Below are positions 16,932 to 24,491 of a DNA stretch of 64,000 nt, piece after piece. Each line of letters opens with the position of its first letter. Within the stretch, counting starts at the first letter, position 1. The notes under the pieces were generated by a model that had not been told where the DNA came from, made no database searches, and saw nothing but the letters and a program-made list of their open reading frames with translations. Both the position numbers and the translations under genes were made by a program. The DNA comes from Georgenia_A wangjunii (GTDB taxonomy: Bacteria > Actinomycetota > Actinomycetes > Actinomycetales > Actinomycetaceae), in NCBI RefSeq assembly GCF_036421915.1, contig NZ_JAZGOM010000010.1; one strand, 5' to 3'.

Positions 16932-18662
16932 ATGAACGCCGACGCCGTCCAGTCCTGGATCGACGAGGACCCCGACCCCCGCACGGCCACCGAGCTCGCC
17001 GAGCTCCTCGCCGCGGCGACGGCGCAACCCACGCCGGACGACGCGGACGGGCCGTCGGCCGGTGACGTCGCCGCGGCGCGGGCCGAGCTCGCGGACCGGT
17101 TCTCCGGCCCGCTCGAGTTCGGCACGGCAGGTCTCCGCGGCGCGCTCGGGGGCGGGCCGAACCGGATGAACCGCGTCGTCGTCATCCGCACCGCGGCCGG
17201 GCTCAGCGCGTTCCTCGCCGAGCAGGTCGGCACCGACCCGTTCCGCGTCGTCATCGGCTACGACGCCCGCCACAACTCCGAGCAGTTCGCCCGGGACACG
17301 GCCGCCGTCGTCACCGCGGCCGGCGGCAAGGCGCTGCTCCTCCCCTCACCCCTGCCCACGCCCGTGCTCGCCTTCGCGGTGCGCCGCCTCGACGCCGACG
17401 CGGGCGTCATGGTGACCGCGAGCCACAACCCGCCGCAGGACAACGGCTACAAGGTCTACCTCGGCGGGCGCGTCGTGCCCGGCAGCGGGCGCGGCGCGCA
17501 GATCGTCCCCCCGCAGGACGCCGAGATCGCCGCCCGGATCGCCGCGGTGGGCCCGCTGCGCGAGGTCCGCATGGCCGACGGCGGGTGGGACGTGCTCTCC
17601 GGCGGCCTCGTCGAGGAGTACCTCACCCGGGTCGCGTCCCTCGTCCCGGCGAACCAGTCGGTCGCCGCCCTGCGCATCGTCCTCACGCCGCTGCACGGCG
17701 TGGGCGGGGCGACCGCGCTCGAGGCGCTGCGCCGCGCGGGCTTCACCGACGTCCACCTCGTGCCCGAGCAGGCCGAGCCGGACCCGGACTTCCCCACGGT
17801 CGCGTTCCCCAACCCCGAGGAGCCGGGCGCGCTCGACCTCGCCATGGACCTCGCGCGGCGCGTCGAGGCGGACCTCATCATCGCCAACGACCCCGACGCG
17901 GACCGGTGCTCGGTCGCCGTCCCCGACGGCGACGCCTCCACCGGCTGGCGCCAGCTGACCGGCGACGAGGTGGGGGCGCTCCTGGGCCAGCAGGCCGCGA
18001 CGGTGGGAGCGATGACGGGCACCGGCGTCCTTGCCAGCTCGGTCGTCTCCTCCAGGCTGCTCGCCCGCATCGCCGCGGCGCACGGGCTCGAGCACCGGAC
18101 GACGCTCACCGGCTTCAAGTGGATCAGCCGCGAGGAGGGGCTCGTCTTCGGGTACGAGGAGGCCCTCGGCTACTGCGTCGACCCGGCCTCCGTGCGCGAC
18201 AAGGACGGGATCAGCGCCGCGGTCCGGGTCGCCATGCTCGCCGCGCTCCTGCGCGAGCGCGGTCGCACCCTCGACCACGCGCTCGACGACCTCGCCGTGC
18301 GGCACGGGCTGCACGCGACCGCGCCGCTGTCCGTGCGGGTGGCGGACCTCAGCCTCATCGGTGCCGCGATGGCACGGCTGCGCACGGCCGGCCCGACGAC
18401 GCTGGCCGGGTCCCCGGTCGTTCGTACGGTCGACCTCGCCGAGGGCTACGACGGCCTCCCGCCGACGGACGGGCTGCTCTACCTCACCGCGGCCGACGAC
18501 CGCGTCATCATCCGTCCGAGCGGCACCGAGCCGAAGCTCAAGTGCTACCTCGAGGTCGTCCTCCCGGTCTCGACCGTCGAGGCCGTCCCTGCCGCCCGCG
18601 TGGCCGCCGGGCAGCGGCTGGCGGCGATCCGGGCCGACGTCGCGGGCGCCGTCGGCCTCTAG
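16932..18662 (+). CDS. Phosphomannomutase/phosphoglucomutase (alpha-D-phosphohexomutase family)
   Basis: This 576-residue protein has the four-domain phosphohexomutase plan: FGTAGLRGALGGGPNRMN, the phosphoserine loop MVTASHNPPQDNGYK, the Mg2+ loop ANDPDADRCSVAV, the sugar loop in GYEEALGYCVDP and the phosphate-binding RPSGTEPKLKCYLE. It interconverts hexose 1- and 6-phosphates. Its position next to punA suggests it may also act as the phosphopentomutase of nucleoside catabolism, since related long mutases do so; this is inference. AGAGAGG upstream of the ATG at 16932 could act as ribosome binding site. A terminator follows. Confidence 0.88.
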   Translation: MNADAVQSWIDEDPDPRTATELAELLAAATAQPTPDDADGPSAGDVAAARAELADRFSGPLEFGTAGLRGALGGGPNRMNRVVVIRTAAGLSAFLAEQVGTDPFRVVIGYDARHNSEQFARDTAAVVTAAGGKALLLPSPLPTPVLAFAVRRLDADAGVMVTASHNPPQDNGYKVYLGGRVVPGSGRGAQIVPPQDAEIAARIAAVGPLREVRMADGGWDVLSGGLVEEYLTRVASLVPANQSVAALRIVLTPLHGVGGATALEALRRAGFTDVHLVPEQAEPDPDFPTVAFPNPEEPGALDLAMDLARRVEADLIIANDPDADRCSVAVPDGDASTGWRQLTGDEVGALLGQQAATVGAMTGTGVLASSVVSSRLLARIAAAHGLEHRTTLTGFKWISREEGLVFGYEEALGYCVDPASVRDKDGISAAVRVAMLAALLRERGRTLDHALDDLAVRHGLHATAPLSVRVADLSLIGAAMARLRTAGPTTLAGSPVVRTVDLAEGYDGLPPTDGLLYLTAADDRVIIRPSGTEPKLKCYLEVVLPVSTVEAVPAARVAAGQRLAAIRADVAGAVGL

Positions 18663-18670
18663 CACGACCG

Positions 18671-18705
18671 AGGGGCGGGGCCGGCGCGATGCCGGTCCCG
18701 CCCCT
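18671..18705. terminator. Strong hairpin, bidirectional terminator between convergent genes
   Basis: Arms 18671-18685 and 18691-18705 form a 15-bp stem with one G-U pair and a 5-nt loop (GCGAT). There is no U-tract, as is usual in high-GC actinobacteria. It lies 8 nt after the mutase stop and 16 nt from the stop of the convergent surface-protein gene. Confidence 0.75.
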
Positions 18706-18721
18706 GGTGGTAGGTCCGTGA

Positions 18722-20023
18722 CTAGCTCAGCCGGGCGCGCCTGACGAGCAGGAGGCCGGCGAGCAGGAGCCCCGCCGAACCGGCGAGCGCGGCGACAGGC
18801 AGGTCGAGGCCCGTGCGCGGCAGGTCGGGGTTCCCGGGCGTGCCGGGGACGACCGGCGTCCCGGGGGTCCCGGGGGTTCCCGGCGTGCCCGGTCCGCGGA
18901 AGATGCTGCTGTCCGTGGGCGTGTCGATCCCCGGCGTCGCGGTGTCCGTGGGCGGGACGGCCAACCCGGTCGGCGTGCTCGGTCCGTCGGTCGGCGGCGT
19001 CACACCGTCGGTGGGGACATCGGTCGCCTCTGTCGGGACATCTGTGGCCTCCGTCGGCACGTCCGTCGGCTCAGTGGTCTCGTCGGTCGGGACGTCCGTC
19101 GGCTCGTCGGTCGGGGCGACCGTCGGCTCCTCGGTCGGCTCCTCGGTCGGCTCGTCGGTCGGGACGACCGTCGGCTCCTCGGTCGGCTCCTCGGTCGGCT
19201 CGTCGGTCGGGTCCTCGGTCGGCTCGTCGGTCGGGTCCTCGGTCGGCTCGTCGGTCGGGAGCGCGGGCTCGCAGCCCGGCGCACGGACGACGTTCGCGTC
19301 GAGCGACACCTGGCCGTTGCGTGCGAGCAGGCGTCCGTCGATGACGGCACCGGTGTTCGCGGTGACGGAGGTCAGCGCGAGGATGCTGCCGACGAAGGTG
19401 GAGCCGGTGCCGAGCGTCGCGGAGCTGCCGACCTGCCAGTACACGTTGCAGGCCAGGGCGCCGTTGACGAGCACGACGTCGCTCGACGTCGCTGTCGTCA
19501 GCGCGGAGGCGACCTGGAAGACGAAGACGGAGCTCGGGTCACCCTGCCCGTCGAGCGTCAGCGTCCCGCCGAGGGCGAGCGTGCTCGTCGAGCCGTAGAC
19601 CCCGGCCGTCAGTGTCCGCCCGACGAGGTCGCCGCTGACGGACGTCGCCGGCCCGCGCGAGGCCGCGTCGTCGTAGGCGATGACGAGGTCGGCCTTCGCC
19701 TGTGCGGCGTGCGCGTCGCCCGCATGCAGTGCTCCACCGACGATGCCCGGGGGGAACCCGACGATCGCGGTGCCCGGGCTCACGCCGAGGTCGCGGTCGA
19801 GGACGGTCGCACCTGTGCTCGTCACGGTCTCGCCGCCGAGGACGGAGTAGCTCCCTGCGGTGCCCAGTCCCACGGGCGCCTCGGCCGCGACCGCGACCAG
19901 AGCGCCCTGCCCCAGGCCGGTGAGGAGGAGCGCCCCGGCGACGGCGAGGGCCCCTGCACCTGCGCGCCGTCGCATGGAGCTACGCCTCGTGGTCGGTCGT
20001 TCTCGAGCTGAGTGCGCGCCCAT
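18722..20023 (-). CDS. DUF3494 ice-binding-type surface protein with sortase anchor
   Basis: This 433-residue secreted protein has a basic N-terminus and hydrophobic signal segment (ALAVAGALLLTGLGQGALVA, cleavage near VAAEAP). Its ice-binding-like DUF3494 domain (about residues 48-250) includes GLGTAGSYSVLGGETVTSTG, SVFVFQVASALTT and CNVYWQVGSSATLG. A ~100-residue Pro-Thr-Glu/Asp repeat and a GTP-rich segment follow, then LPRTG, a membrane helix and the tail RRARLS: a complete cell-wall sorting signal. The ATG at 20023 has GGAAGG 6 nt upstream; an ATG at 19975 is the alternative. The domain family includes ice-binding proteins, but many members act as adhesins, so ice binding is unproven. Confidence 0.88.
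   Translation of the reverse strand: MGAHSARERPTTRRSSMRRRAGAGALAVAGALLLTGLGQGALVAVAAEAPVGLGTAGSYSVLGGETVTSTGATVLDRDLGVSPGTAIVGFPPGIVGGALHAGDAHAAQAKADLVIAYDDAASRGPATSVSGDLVGRTLTAGVYGSTSTLALGGTLTLDGQGDPSSVFVFQVASALTTATSSDVVLVNGALACNVYWQVGSSATLGTGSTFVGSILALTSVTANTGAVIDGRLLARNGQVSLDANVVRAPGCEPALPTDEPTEDPTDEPTEDPTDEPTEEPTEEPTVVPTDEPTEEPTEEPTVAPTDEPTDVPTDETTEPTDVPTEATDVPTEATDVPTDGVTPPTDGPSTPTGLAVPPTDTATPGIDTPTDSSIFRGPGTPGTPGTPGTPVVPGTPGNPDLPRTGLDLPVAALAGSAGLLLAGLLLVRRARLS
18988..19258. repeat. Low-complexity Pro-Thr-Glu/Asp repeat inside the surface protein
   Basis: Reiterated 12- and 24-bp units based on CTCGGTCGGCTC and GTCGGTCGGGTC encode PTDEPTED/PTEEPTEEP on the minus strand. It forms the stalk between the DUF3494 domain and the cell-wall anchor, and is likely to vary in length between strains. 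Confidence 0.8.
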
Positions 20024-20319
20024 AGGGTGCCTTCCGTCGACGATCTCCGGGTGAACCCCGCGTGCGCGATGGGAGTGCAGGGCGCCGGACGATCACCGCC
20101 CGATTTGCAACCTTGCGCTCCCTGCAATGAATGTACGCCATGGTCGCGGGCACATGGATGATAGTGAGCGGAAGCACGTCAATTGTGCTGCCAGCAGAAC
20201 ATCTCCGGTACCTGTCCGCCGTGGGGTGGCGGGTCCCCGGGCGCCGACCTAGCGTGAACGCCGAAGACCGGGCCAGCGCCACGCGACCCGGCCTCCCACG
20301 GACCAGAAGGAGCGCGACG

Positions 20320-20799
20320 ATGACGGACACGGACGGCCGGGCCAAGGTCAGCGAGCTCACCACAGGCATCCACGTCGCGATGGTGACGACGACCTCGGTC
20401 GAGGGCGGTCTCCGCTCGCGCCCGCTCGCACCGCAGCAGGTCGACTTCGACGGCGACGTCTACTTCATCGTCGAGCGCCACTCCTCGGTCGTCTCCGACG
20501 TCACCGCCAGCCCGGCCGTCAACGTCGCGTACGTCGACGGCTCGACGTGGGTCTCGGTCTCCGGCACCGCGCGCGTCGTCGACGACGAGGCGAAGCTCGC
20601 CGAGCTGTGGGACACCTTCACGGACGCCTGGCTCACGGGTGGGCCGGACGACCCCGGCAACGTCCTCCTCCACGTCAGCGCCGAGTCCGCGGAGTACTGG
20701 GACTCCCCCGGCGCCAAGGTCACGCAGGTGGCCAACCTCGTCAAGGCGAAGGTCACCGGGAAGCGCCTCGAGGCGGACATGGGCAAGGTCGAGCTGTAG
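20320..20799 (+). CDS. Pyridoxamine 5'-phosphate oxidase-like (split-barrel FMN-binding) protein
   Basis: This 159-residue protein of the general-stress-protein-26-like split-barrel family has HVAMVTTTSVEGGLRSRPL, DGDVYFIVERHSS, PAVNVAYVDGSTWVSVSG and a C-terminal EYWDSPGAKVTQV. It would bind FMN or a related flavin in the cytosol; its substrate is unknown and it is too short for PdxH. The ATG at 20320 has AGAAGGAG upstream. The frame stays open further upstream to ~20131 without homology, so that extension was rejected. The BCCT gene follows 36 nt downstream. A TAGCGT at ~20250 may be its -10 element, giving a leader of ~60 nt. Confidence 0.83.
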   Translation: MTDTDGRAKVSELTTGIHVAMVTTTSVEGGLRSRPLAPQQVDFDGDVYFIVERHSSVVSDVTASPAVNVAYVDGSTWVSVSGTARVVDDEAKLAELWDTFTDAWLTGGPDDPGNVLLHVSAESAEYWDSPGAKVTQVANLVKAKVTGKRLEADMGKVEL

Positions 20800-20835
20800 C
20801 CTCCGGTCCGGAGCACGGCCGACACAGGGGAGCCC

Positions 20836-22884
20836 ATGGAAGACCGGACCGACGCTGCCGTCGCCGACGCCGCCCAGGCAGCACCACCGGCCCGGATCCG
20901 ACCGCCGGTGTTCTACGGCGCCGCGGCGGGCGTCGTCTCCATCGCGCTCTGGGCGATCCTCGCCCCGGGGTCGGCCGCGGAGACCATCGGCGCGCTCGTC
21001 GGGTGGACCTCGCAGTGGTTCGGCTGGTTCTACATCCTCTTCGCCACCGTCGTGCTCGTCTTCGTCATCAGCATCGGCCTGTCCAGTTACGGGCGCATCA
21101 GGCTCGGCCCGGCGCACTCGGAGCCGCAGTTCAGCACGTTCGCGTGGGCCTCGATGCTCTTCGCGGCGGGCATCGGCACCGACCTCATGTTCTTCGCGGT
21201 CGCCGAGCCGGTCACGCAGTACCTCGCCCCGCCGGTCGGCGAGGGCCAGACGGCGGCGGCGGCGCGCGAGGCCACCGTCTGGACGCTGTTCCACTACGGG
21301 ATCAGCGGATGGGGCATGTACGCCCTCATGGGGATGGCGCTGGCCTACTTCGCCTACCGGATGAACCTGCCGCTCGCCGTCCGGTCCGCGCTCTACCCCA
21401 TCGTCGGCAAGCGCATCCACGGGGCGCTCGGTGACACCGTCGACCTCGCGGCGGTGCTCGGGACGATCTTCGGGGTCGCGACGTCGCTCGGGATCGGCGT
21501 CGTCCAGCTCAACTTCGGCCTCGACGTCCTCTTCGGCATCCCCGAGGGGCGCGCCGCGCAGATCGGGCTCATCGCGCTGGCCGTCCTCGTCGCGACGGTC
21601 TCCGCGGTGAGCGGCATCGACCGGGGCATCAAGCGCCTCTCGCAGCTCAACGTCATCCTCGCCATCGGCCTCGCGGGCTTCCTCCTCGTCACGGGCGACA
21701 CCGCGTTCCTGCTCAACGCGCTCGTGCTCAACGTCGGTGACTACGTCAGCTCCTTCCCCGGGCTGACGATGGAGACGTTCGCGTTCGAGCGGCCGGTGGA
21801 GTGGCTCAGCGGCTGGACGCTCTTCTTCTGGGCCTGGTGGATCGCCTGGGCCTCGTTCGTCGGCTTGTTCCTCGCCCGGATCTCGCGCGGCAGGACGATC
21901 CGCCAGTTCGTCGTCGGGACCCTGCTCATCCCCTTCAGCTACATCCTCATGTGGGTCTCGATCTTCGGGAACAGCGCGATCGAGGCCATCCGCAACGGCA
22001 ACGCCGCCTTCGGGCAGCTCGCGATGAACACCCCGGAGCGCGGGTTCTACACCCTCCTCATGGAGTACCCCGCGTTCCCGCTCGTCGCCTCGATCGCAAC
22101 GTTCGTCGGGCTCCTCTTCTACGTCACCTCGGCGGACTCGGGCGCGCTCGTCATGGCCAACCTCTCCTCACGGCTGAGGTCCCCGCGGGACGACGCCCGC
22201 AGCGGCGTGCGTATCTTCTGGGCGCTGGCGACCGGTGTCCTCACCGCGGCCATGCTCGTCGTCGGCGGCGTGCCGGCGCTCCAGAACGCGACGATCATCA
22301 TGGGCCTGCCGTTCGCGTTCGTCATGGTGCTCGTCATGGTGGGGCTCCACCGTGCGCTCAAGGTCGAGACGGAGAGCGCCCCGGCCCGCGCCGAGGGCAG
22401 CCCCGGCCGTCCGCCGGGCACGCGGGCGCGCGCTGGCACCCGCGGTACCCGGAGCCGCTGGATGCGTCTGGGCCGGGCTATCGCCTTCCCCCAGGAGGCG
22501 CGCGCCCGCGAGTTCCTCGAGGACGTGGCCGCGCCTGCACTCGCGGAGGCGGCCCGCGAGCTGCACGACCGGGACGTCGCGGCGCAGGCCTACCGGGTCA
22601 CGGACGAGGACGTCCCCGCCGTCCAGCTCGTCGCGGACCCCGCAGGCACGGACCCGTTCCGCTACCGGGTCCGCCTGCGCGAGGTCCCGCTCCCGGTGTA
22701 CGCGCCCAGCCTGCCGCGCGGGGACGACACGTACTACCGGCTCGAGGTGCGGCTCGGTGAGGACGCCTCCGGGTACGACGTCATGGGCTCCGCGCACACC
22801 CAGATCGTCGACGACGTCCTCGACCAGTACGAGCGGCACCTCACGGCCGCGCGCCTGCCCGAGCCCGACGGCCCGCGAGCGTGA
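20836..22884 (+). CDS. BCCT-family choline/betaine/carnitine transporter
   Basis: This 682-residue protein has ~12 membrane helices. The BCCT hallmark Trp-rich segment is visible in TLFFWAWWIAWASFVGLF, followed by the ARISRGRT loop, and the conserved SGWGMYALMGMALAYFAYR lies earlier. The last ~170 residues form a charged cytoplasmic domain, as in osmoregulated members. It would import choline or betaine with Na+ or H+. AGGGGAG precedes the ATG. Its 3' end overlaps the convergent phosphatidylcholine synthase gene by 44 bp, which suggests that imported choline feeds that enzyme (inference). Confidence 0.93.
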   Translation: MEDRTDAAVADAAQAAPPARIRPPVFYGAAAGVVSIALWAILAPGSAAETIGALVGWTSQWFGWFYILFATVVLVFVISIGLSSYGRIRLGPAHSEPQFSTFAWASMLFAAGIGTDLMFFAVAEPVTQYLAPPVGEGQTAAAAREATVWTLFHYGISGWGMYALMGMALAYFAYRMNLPLAVRSALYPIVGKRIHGALGDTVDLAAVLGTIFGVATSLGIGVVQLNFGLDVLFGIPEGRAAQIGLIALAVLVATVSAVSGIDRGIKRLSQLNVILAIGLAGFLLVTGDTAFLLNALVLNVGDYVSSFPGLTMETFAFERPVEWLSGWTLFFWAWWIAWASFVGLFLARISRGRTIRQFVVGTLLIPFSYILMWVSIFGNSAIEAIRNGNAAFGQLAMNTPERGFYTLLMEYPAFPLVASIATFVGLLFYVTSADSGALVMANLSSRLRSPRDDARSGVRIFWALATGVLTAAMLVVGGVPALQNATIIMGLPFAFVMVLVMVGLHRALKVETESAPARAEGSPGRPPGTRARAGTRGTRSRWMRLGRAIAFPQEARAREFLEDVAAPALAEAARELHDRDVAAQAYRVTDEDVPAVQLVADPAGTDPFRYRVRLREVPLPVYAPSLPRGDDTYYRLEVRLGEDASGYDVMGSAHTQIVDDVLDQYERHLTAARLPEPDGPRA

Positions 22885-23611
22885 GGTAGACGCTCACGAC
22901 GGCGTAGTAGGCGACGTAGGCGAGGGAGAGCCCGACCGCGGCGGGGTGCGGTTCGGGGAAGCCGGCGAGGACGACGGCGTAGAGCACGATCCAGGCCGCG
23001 GCCAGGGCGACGTTGAGCGCCCGGAAGGCGTTCGTCCGCGAGGGGTAGACGTACTTGACGGGCACGAAGACGAGCACGGCGCACGCGAGGATGACGACGG
23101 CCGTGACGACGACAGGCAGGTCCAGCACGACGACGTAGAAGGCGACGACGTTCCAGTAGCTCGGGAAGCCGAGGAAGTAGTGGTCCTCGGTCTTGGCGTC
23201 GGTGCGGCAGAACTGGTAGCTCGAGGCGAGGAGCGGGACGGCGGCGAGGGCCGTCCCCCACGCCCCCTCCGGGAGGTAGCCGCCCGCCCACAGGAGGATG
23301 ACGGGTACGAGCACGTAGGTGATGTAGTCGACGATGTCGTCCAGGCGCGCGCCGTCGAAACCGGGGATCGTCTCCTTGACCCGCAGGCGGCGCGCGAGCA
23401 TGCCGTCCGTGCCGTCGATGACGAGGGCGGCGAGCAGGATCCACAGCGCCCGGACGGCCTCGCCCTCGACGGCCGCGATGATCGCGAGGAGGGCGAGCAC
23501 GGTCCCGCTCGCGGTGTAGAGGTGCACCGCCCAGCCGGCGGCCCGCAGGCCTCTGGCGGGTGCGGGCAGCGCGGCGTCGCGACGGTCGGTCTCGACCCGT
23601 ACCTGGCTCAT
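22841..23611 (-). CDS. Phosphatidylcholine synthase (CDP-alcohol phosphatidyltransferase)
   Basis: This 256-residue membrane enzyme has a CDP-alcohol phosphotransferase motif with the long spacing characteristic of Pcs: D66-x2-D69-G70-x2-A73-R74-x12-G87-x3-D91-x3-D95. LYTASGTVLALLA precedes it, as in Pcs, and about eight membrane segments follow. Pcs condenses CDP-diacylglycerol with choline to give phosphatidylcholine and CMP (EC 2.7.8.24). The adjacent BCCT transporter supports choline as substrate. The start at 23611 is supported by TAGCCT 7 nt upstream. It lies 25 nt downstream of the ALDH-like gene, so read-through from that operon is also possible. Confidence 0.82.
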   Translation of the reverse strand: MSQVRVETDRRDAALPAPARGLRAAGWAVHLYTASGTVLALLAIIAAVEGEAVRALWILLAALVIDGTDGMLARRLRVKETIPGFDGARLDDIVDYITYVLVPVILLWAGGYLPEGAWGTALAAVPLLASSYQFCRTDAKTEDHYFLGFPSYWNVVAFYVVVLDLPVVVTAVVILACAVLVFVPVKYVYPSRTNAFRALNVALAAAWIVLYAVVLAGFPEPHPAAVGLSLAYVAYYAVVSVYLTLAGRRARAGARP

Positions 23612-23618
23612 CCCCGCG

Positions 23619-23624
23619 AGGCTA
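23619..23624 (-). promoter_or_regulatory. -10 element TAGCCT, leaderless promoter of the phosphatidylcholine synthase gene
   Basis: On the minus strand TAGCCT is followed by 7 nt (CGCGGGG) and the ATG at 23611. It lies in the 25-nt gap after the ALDH-like gene, indicating independent transcription. Confidence 0.55.
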
Positions 23625-23636
23625 CGGGACGCACGC

Positions 23637-24491
23637 TCACAGCATCCCCTTGGGGTGCCAGACCGTCTTGGTCTCCGTGACCATCGTGATCCGCGCCAGC
23701 GAACGGGCCGGGACCCCGGGCTCGGGGTCGAGGACGCGCTTGAGCGTCTCGGCGGCGGCGATCTTGAGGTCCACCCAGTCGAGGTCGCCCGCGCCGGTGA
23801 GGTCGAGGGCGTTGACGTCGGCGTGCGACGCGAGCCACGGCGCGATCTCCCCGGGCGAGCCGGTGAGGACGTTGACGACCCCGCCCGGCACGTCGCTCGT
23901 CGCGAGGACCTCGCTCAGGCTGATGGCGCTGAGCGGGGCGTCCTGCGCGGCGACGACGACGACGGTGTTGCCGGCCACCAGCGCCGGCGCGACGACGGAG
24001 ACGAGCCCGAGCAGCGCCGAGCGCTGGGGCGCGACCACCGCCACGACGCCCGTCGGCTCCGGGCTCGAGATGTTGAAGTACGGGCCGCTCACGGGGTTGG
24101 CGTTCCCGGCGACCTGGACGTACTTGTCCGCCCACCCGGCGTACCAGACCCACAGGTCGACGGCCGCGTCGACCTCGGCCGCGGCCTCCTCGGCGCTGAC
24201 CCCCTGGACGGCGACGAGCTCGGCGGCGAACTGCTCGCGCCGGCCCTCAAGGAGCTCGGCGATCCGGTAGAGGACCTGCCCGCGGTTGTACGCCGTCGCC
24301 CCGGACCACCCGGCCACGGCCTTGCGCGCGGCGACGACCGCGTCCCGGGCGTCCTTGCGGCTCGCCTGGGCGGCGTTGGCGAGGAAGTCGCCCGCACGGG
24401 TACGCACCTCGTACGTGCGCCCGCTCTCGCTGCGGGGGAACGTCCCCCCGATGTAGAGCTTGTAGGTCTTGGGGATCGTCAGCCTCGACAT
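23637..24491 (-). CDS. Short ALDH-like protein lacking the catalytic cysteine domain (ALDH16 C-terminal-type)
   Basis: This 284-residue protein has the ALDH fold start (KLYIGGTFPRSESGRTYEV), NAAQASRKDARDAVVAARKAV and a degenerate cofactor-binding region (EPTGVVAVVAPQRSALLGLV). It ends before the part that would hold the nucleophile Cys and the catalytic Glu, whereas typical ALDHs are ~480-500 aa. Its ATG shares one base with the stop of the full-length ALDH upstream (TGATG). A 497-aa active ALDH plus a ~284-aa dead one equals the layout of ALDH16, where both are fused in one ~780-aa chain. I infer a non-catalytic subunit of a two-protein ALDH16-like enzyme. Confidence 0.85.
   Translation of the reverse strand: MSRLTIPKTYKLYIGGTFPRSESGRTYEVRTRAGDFLANAAQASRKDARDAVVAARKAVAGWSGATAYNRGQVLYRIAELLEGRREQFAAELVAVQGVSAEEAAAEVDAAVDLWVWYAGWADKYVQVAGNANPVSGPYFNISSPEPTGVVAVVAPQRSALLGLVSVVAPALVAGNTVVVVAAQDAPLSAISLSEVLATSDVPGGVVNVLTGSPGEIAPWLASHADVNALDLTGAGDLDWVDLKIAAAETLKRVLDPEPGVPARSLARITMVTETKTVWHPKGML

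Noticed and set aside
18988..19258. Regular short repeats considered as a CRISPR array
   Set aside because: Units of 12-24 bp have no unique spacers and are in frame within a surface protein; they are a Pro-Thr stalk.
20131..20319. Upstream extension of the split-barrel protein to an ATG at 20131
   Set aside because: No homology, poor codon bias, and a good ribosome binding site precedes the ATG at 20320.
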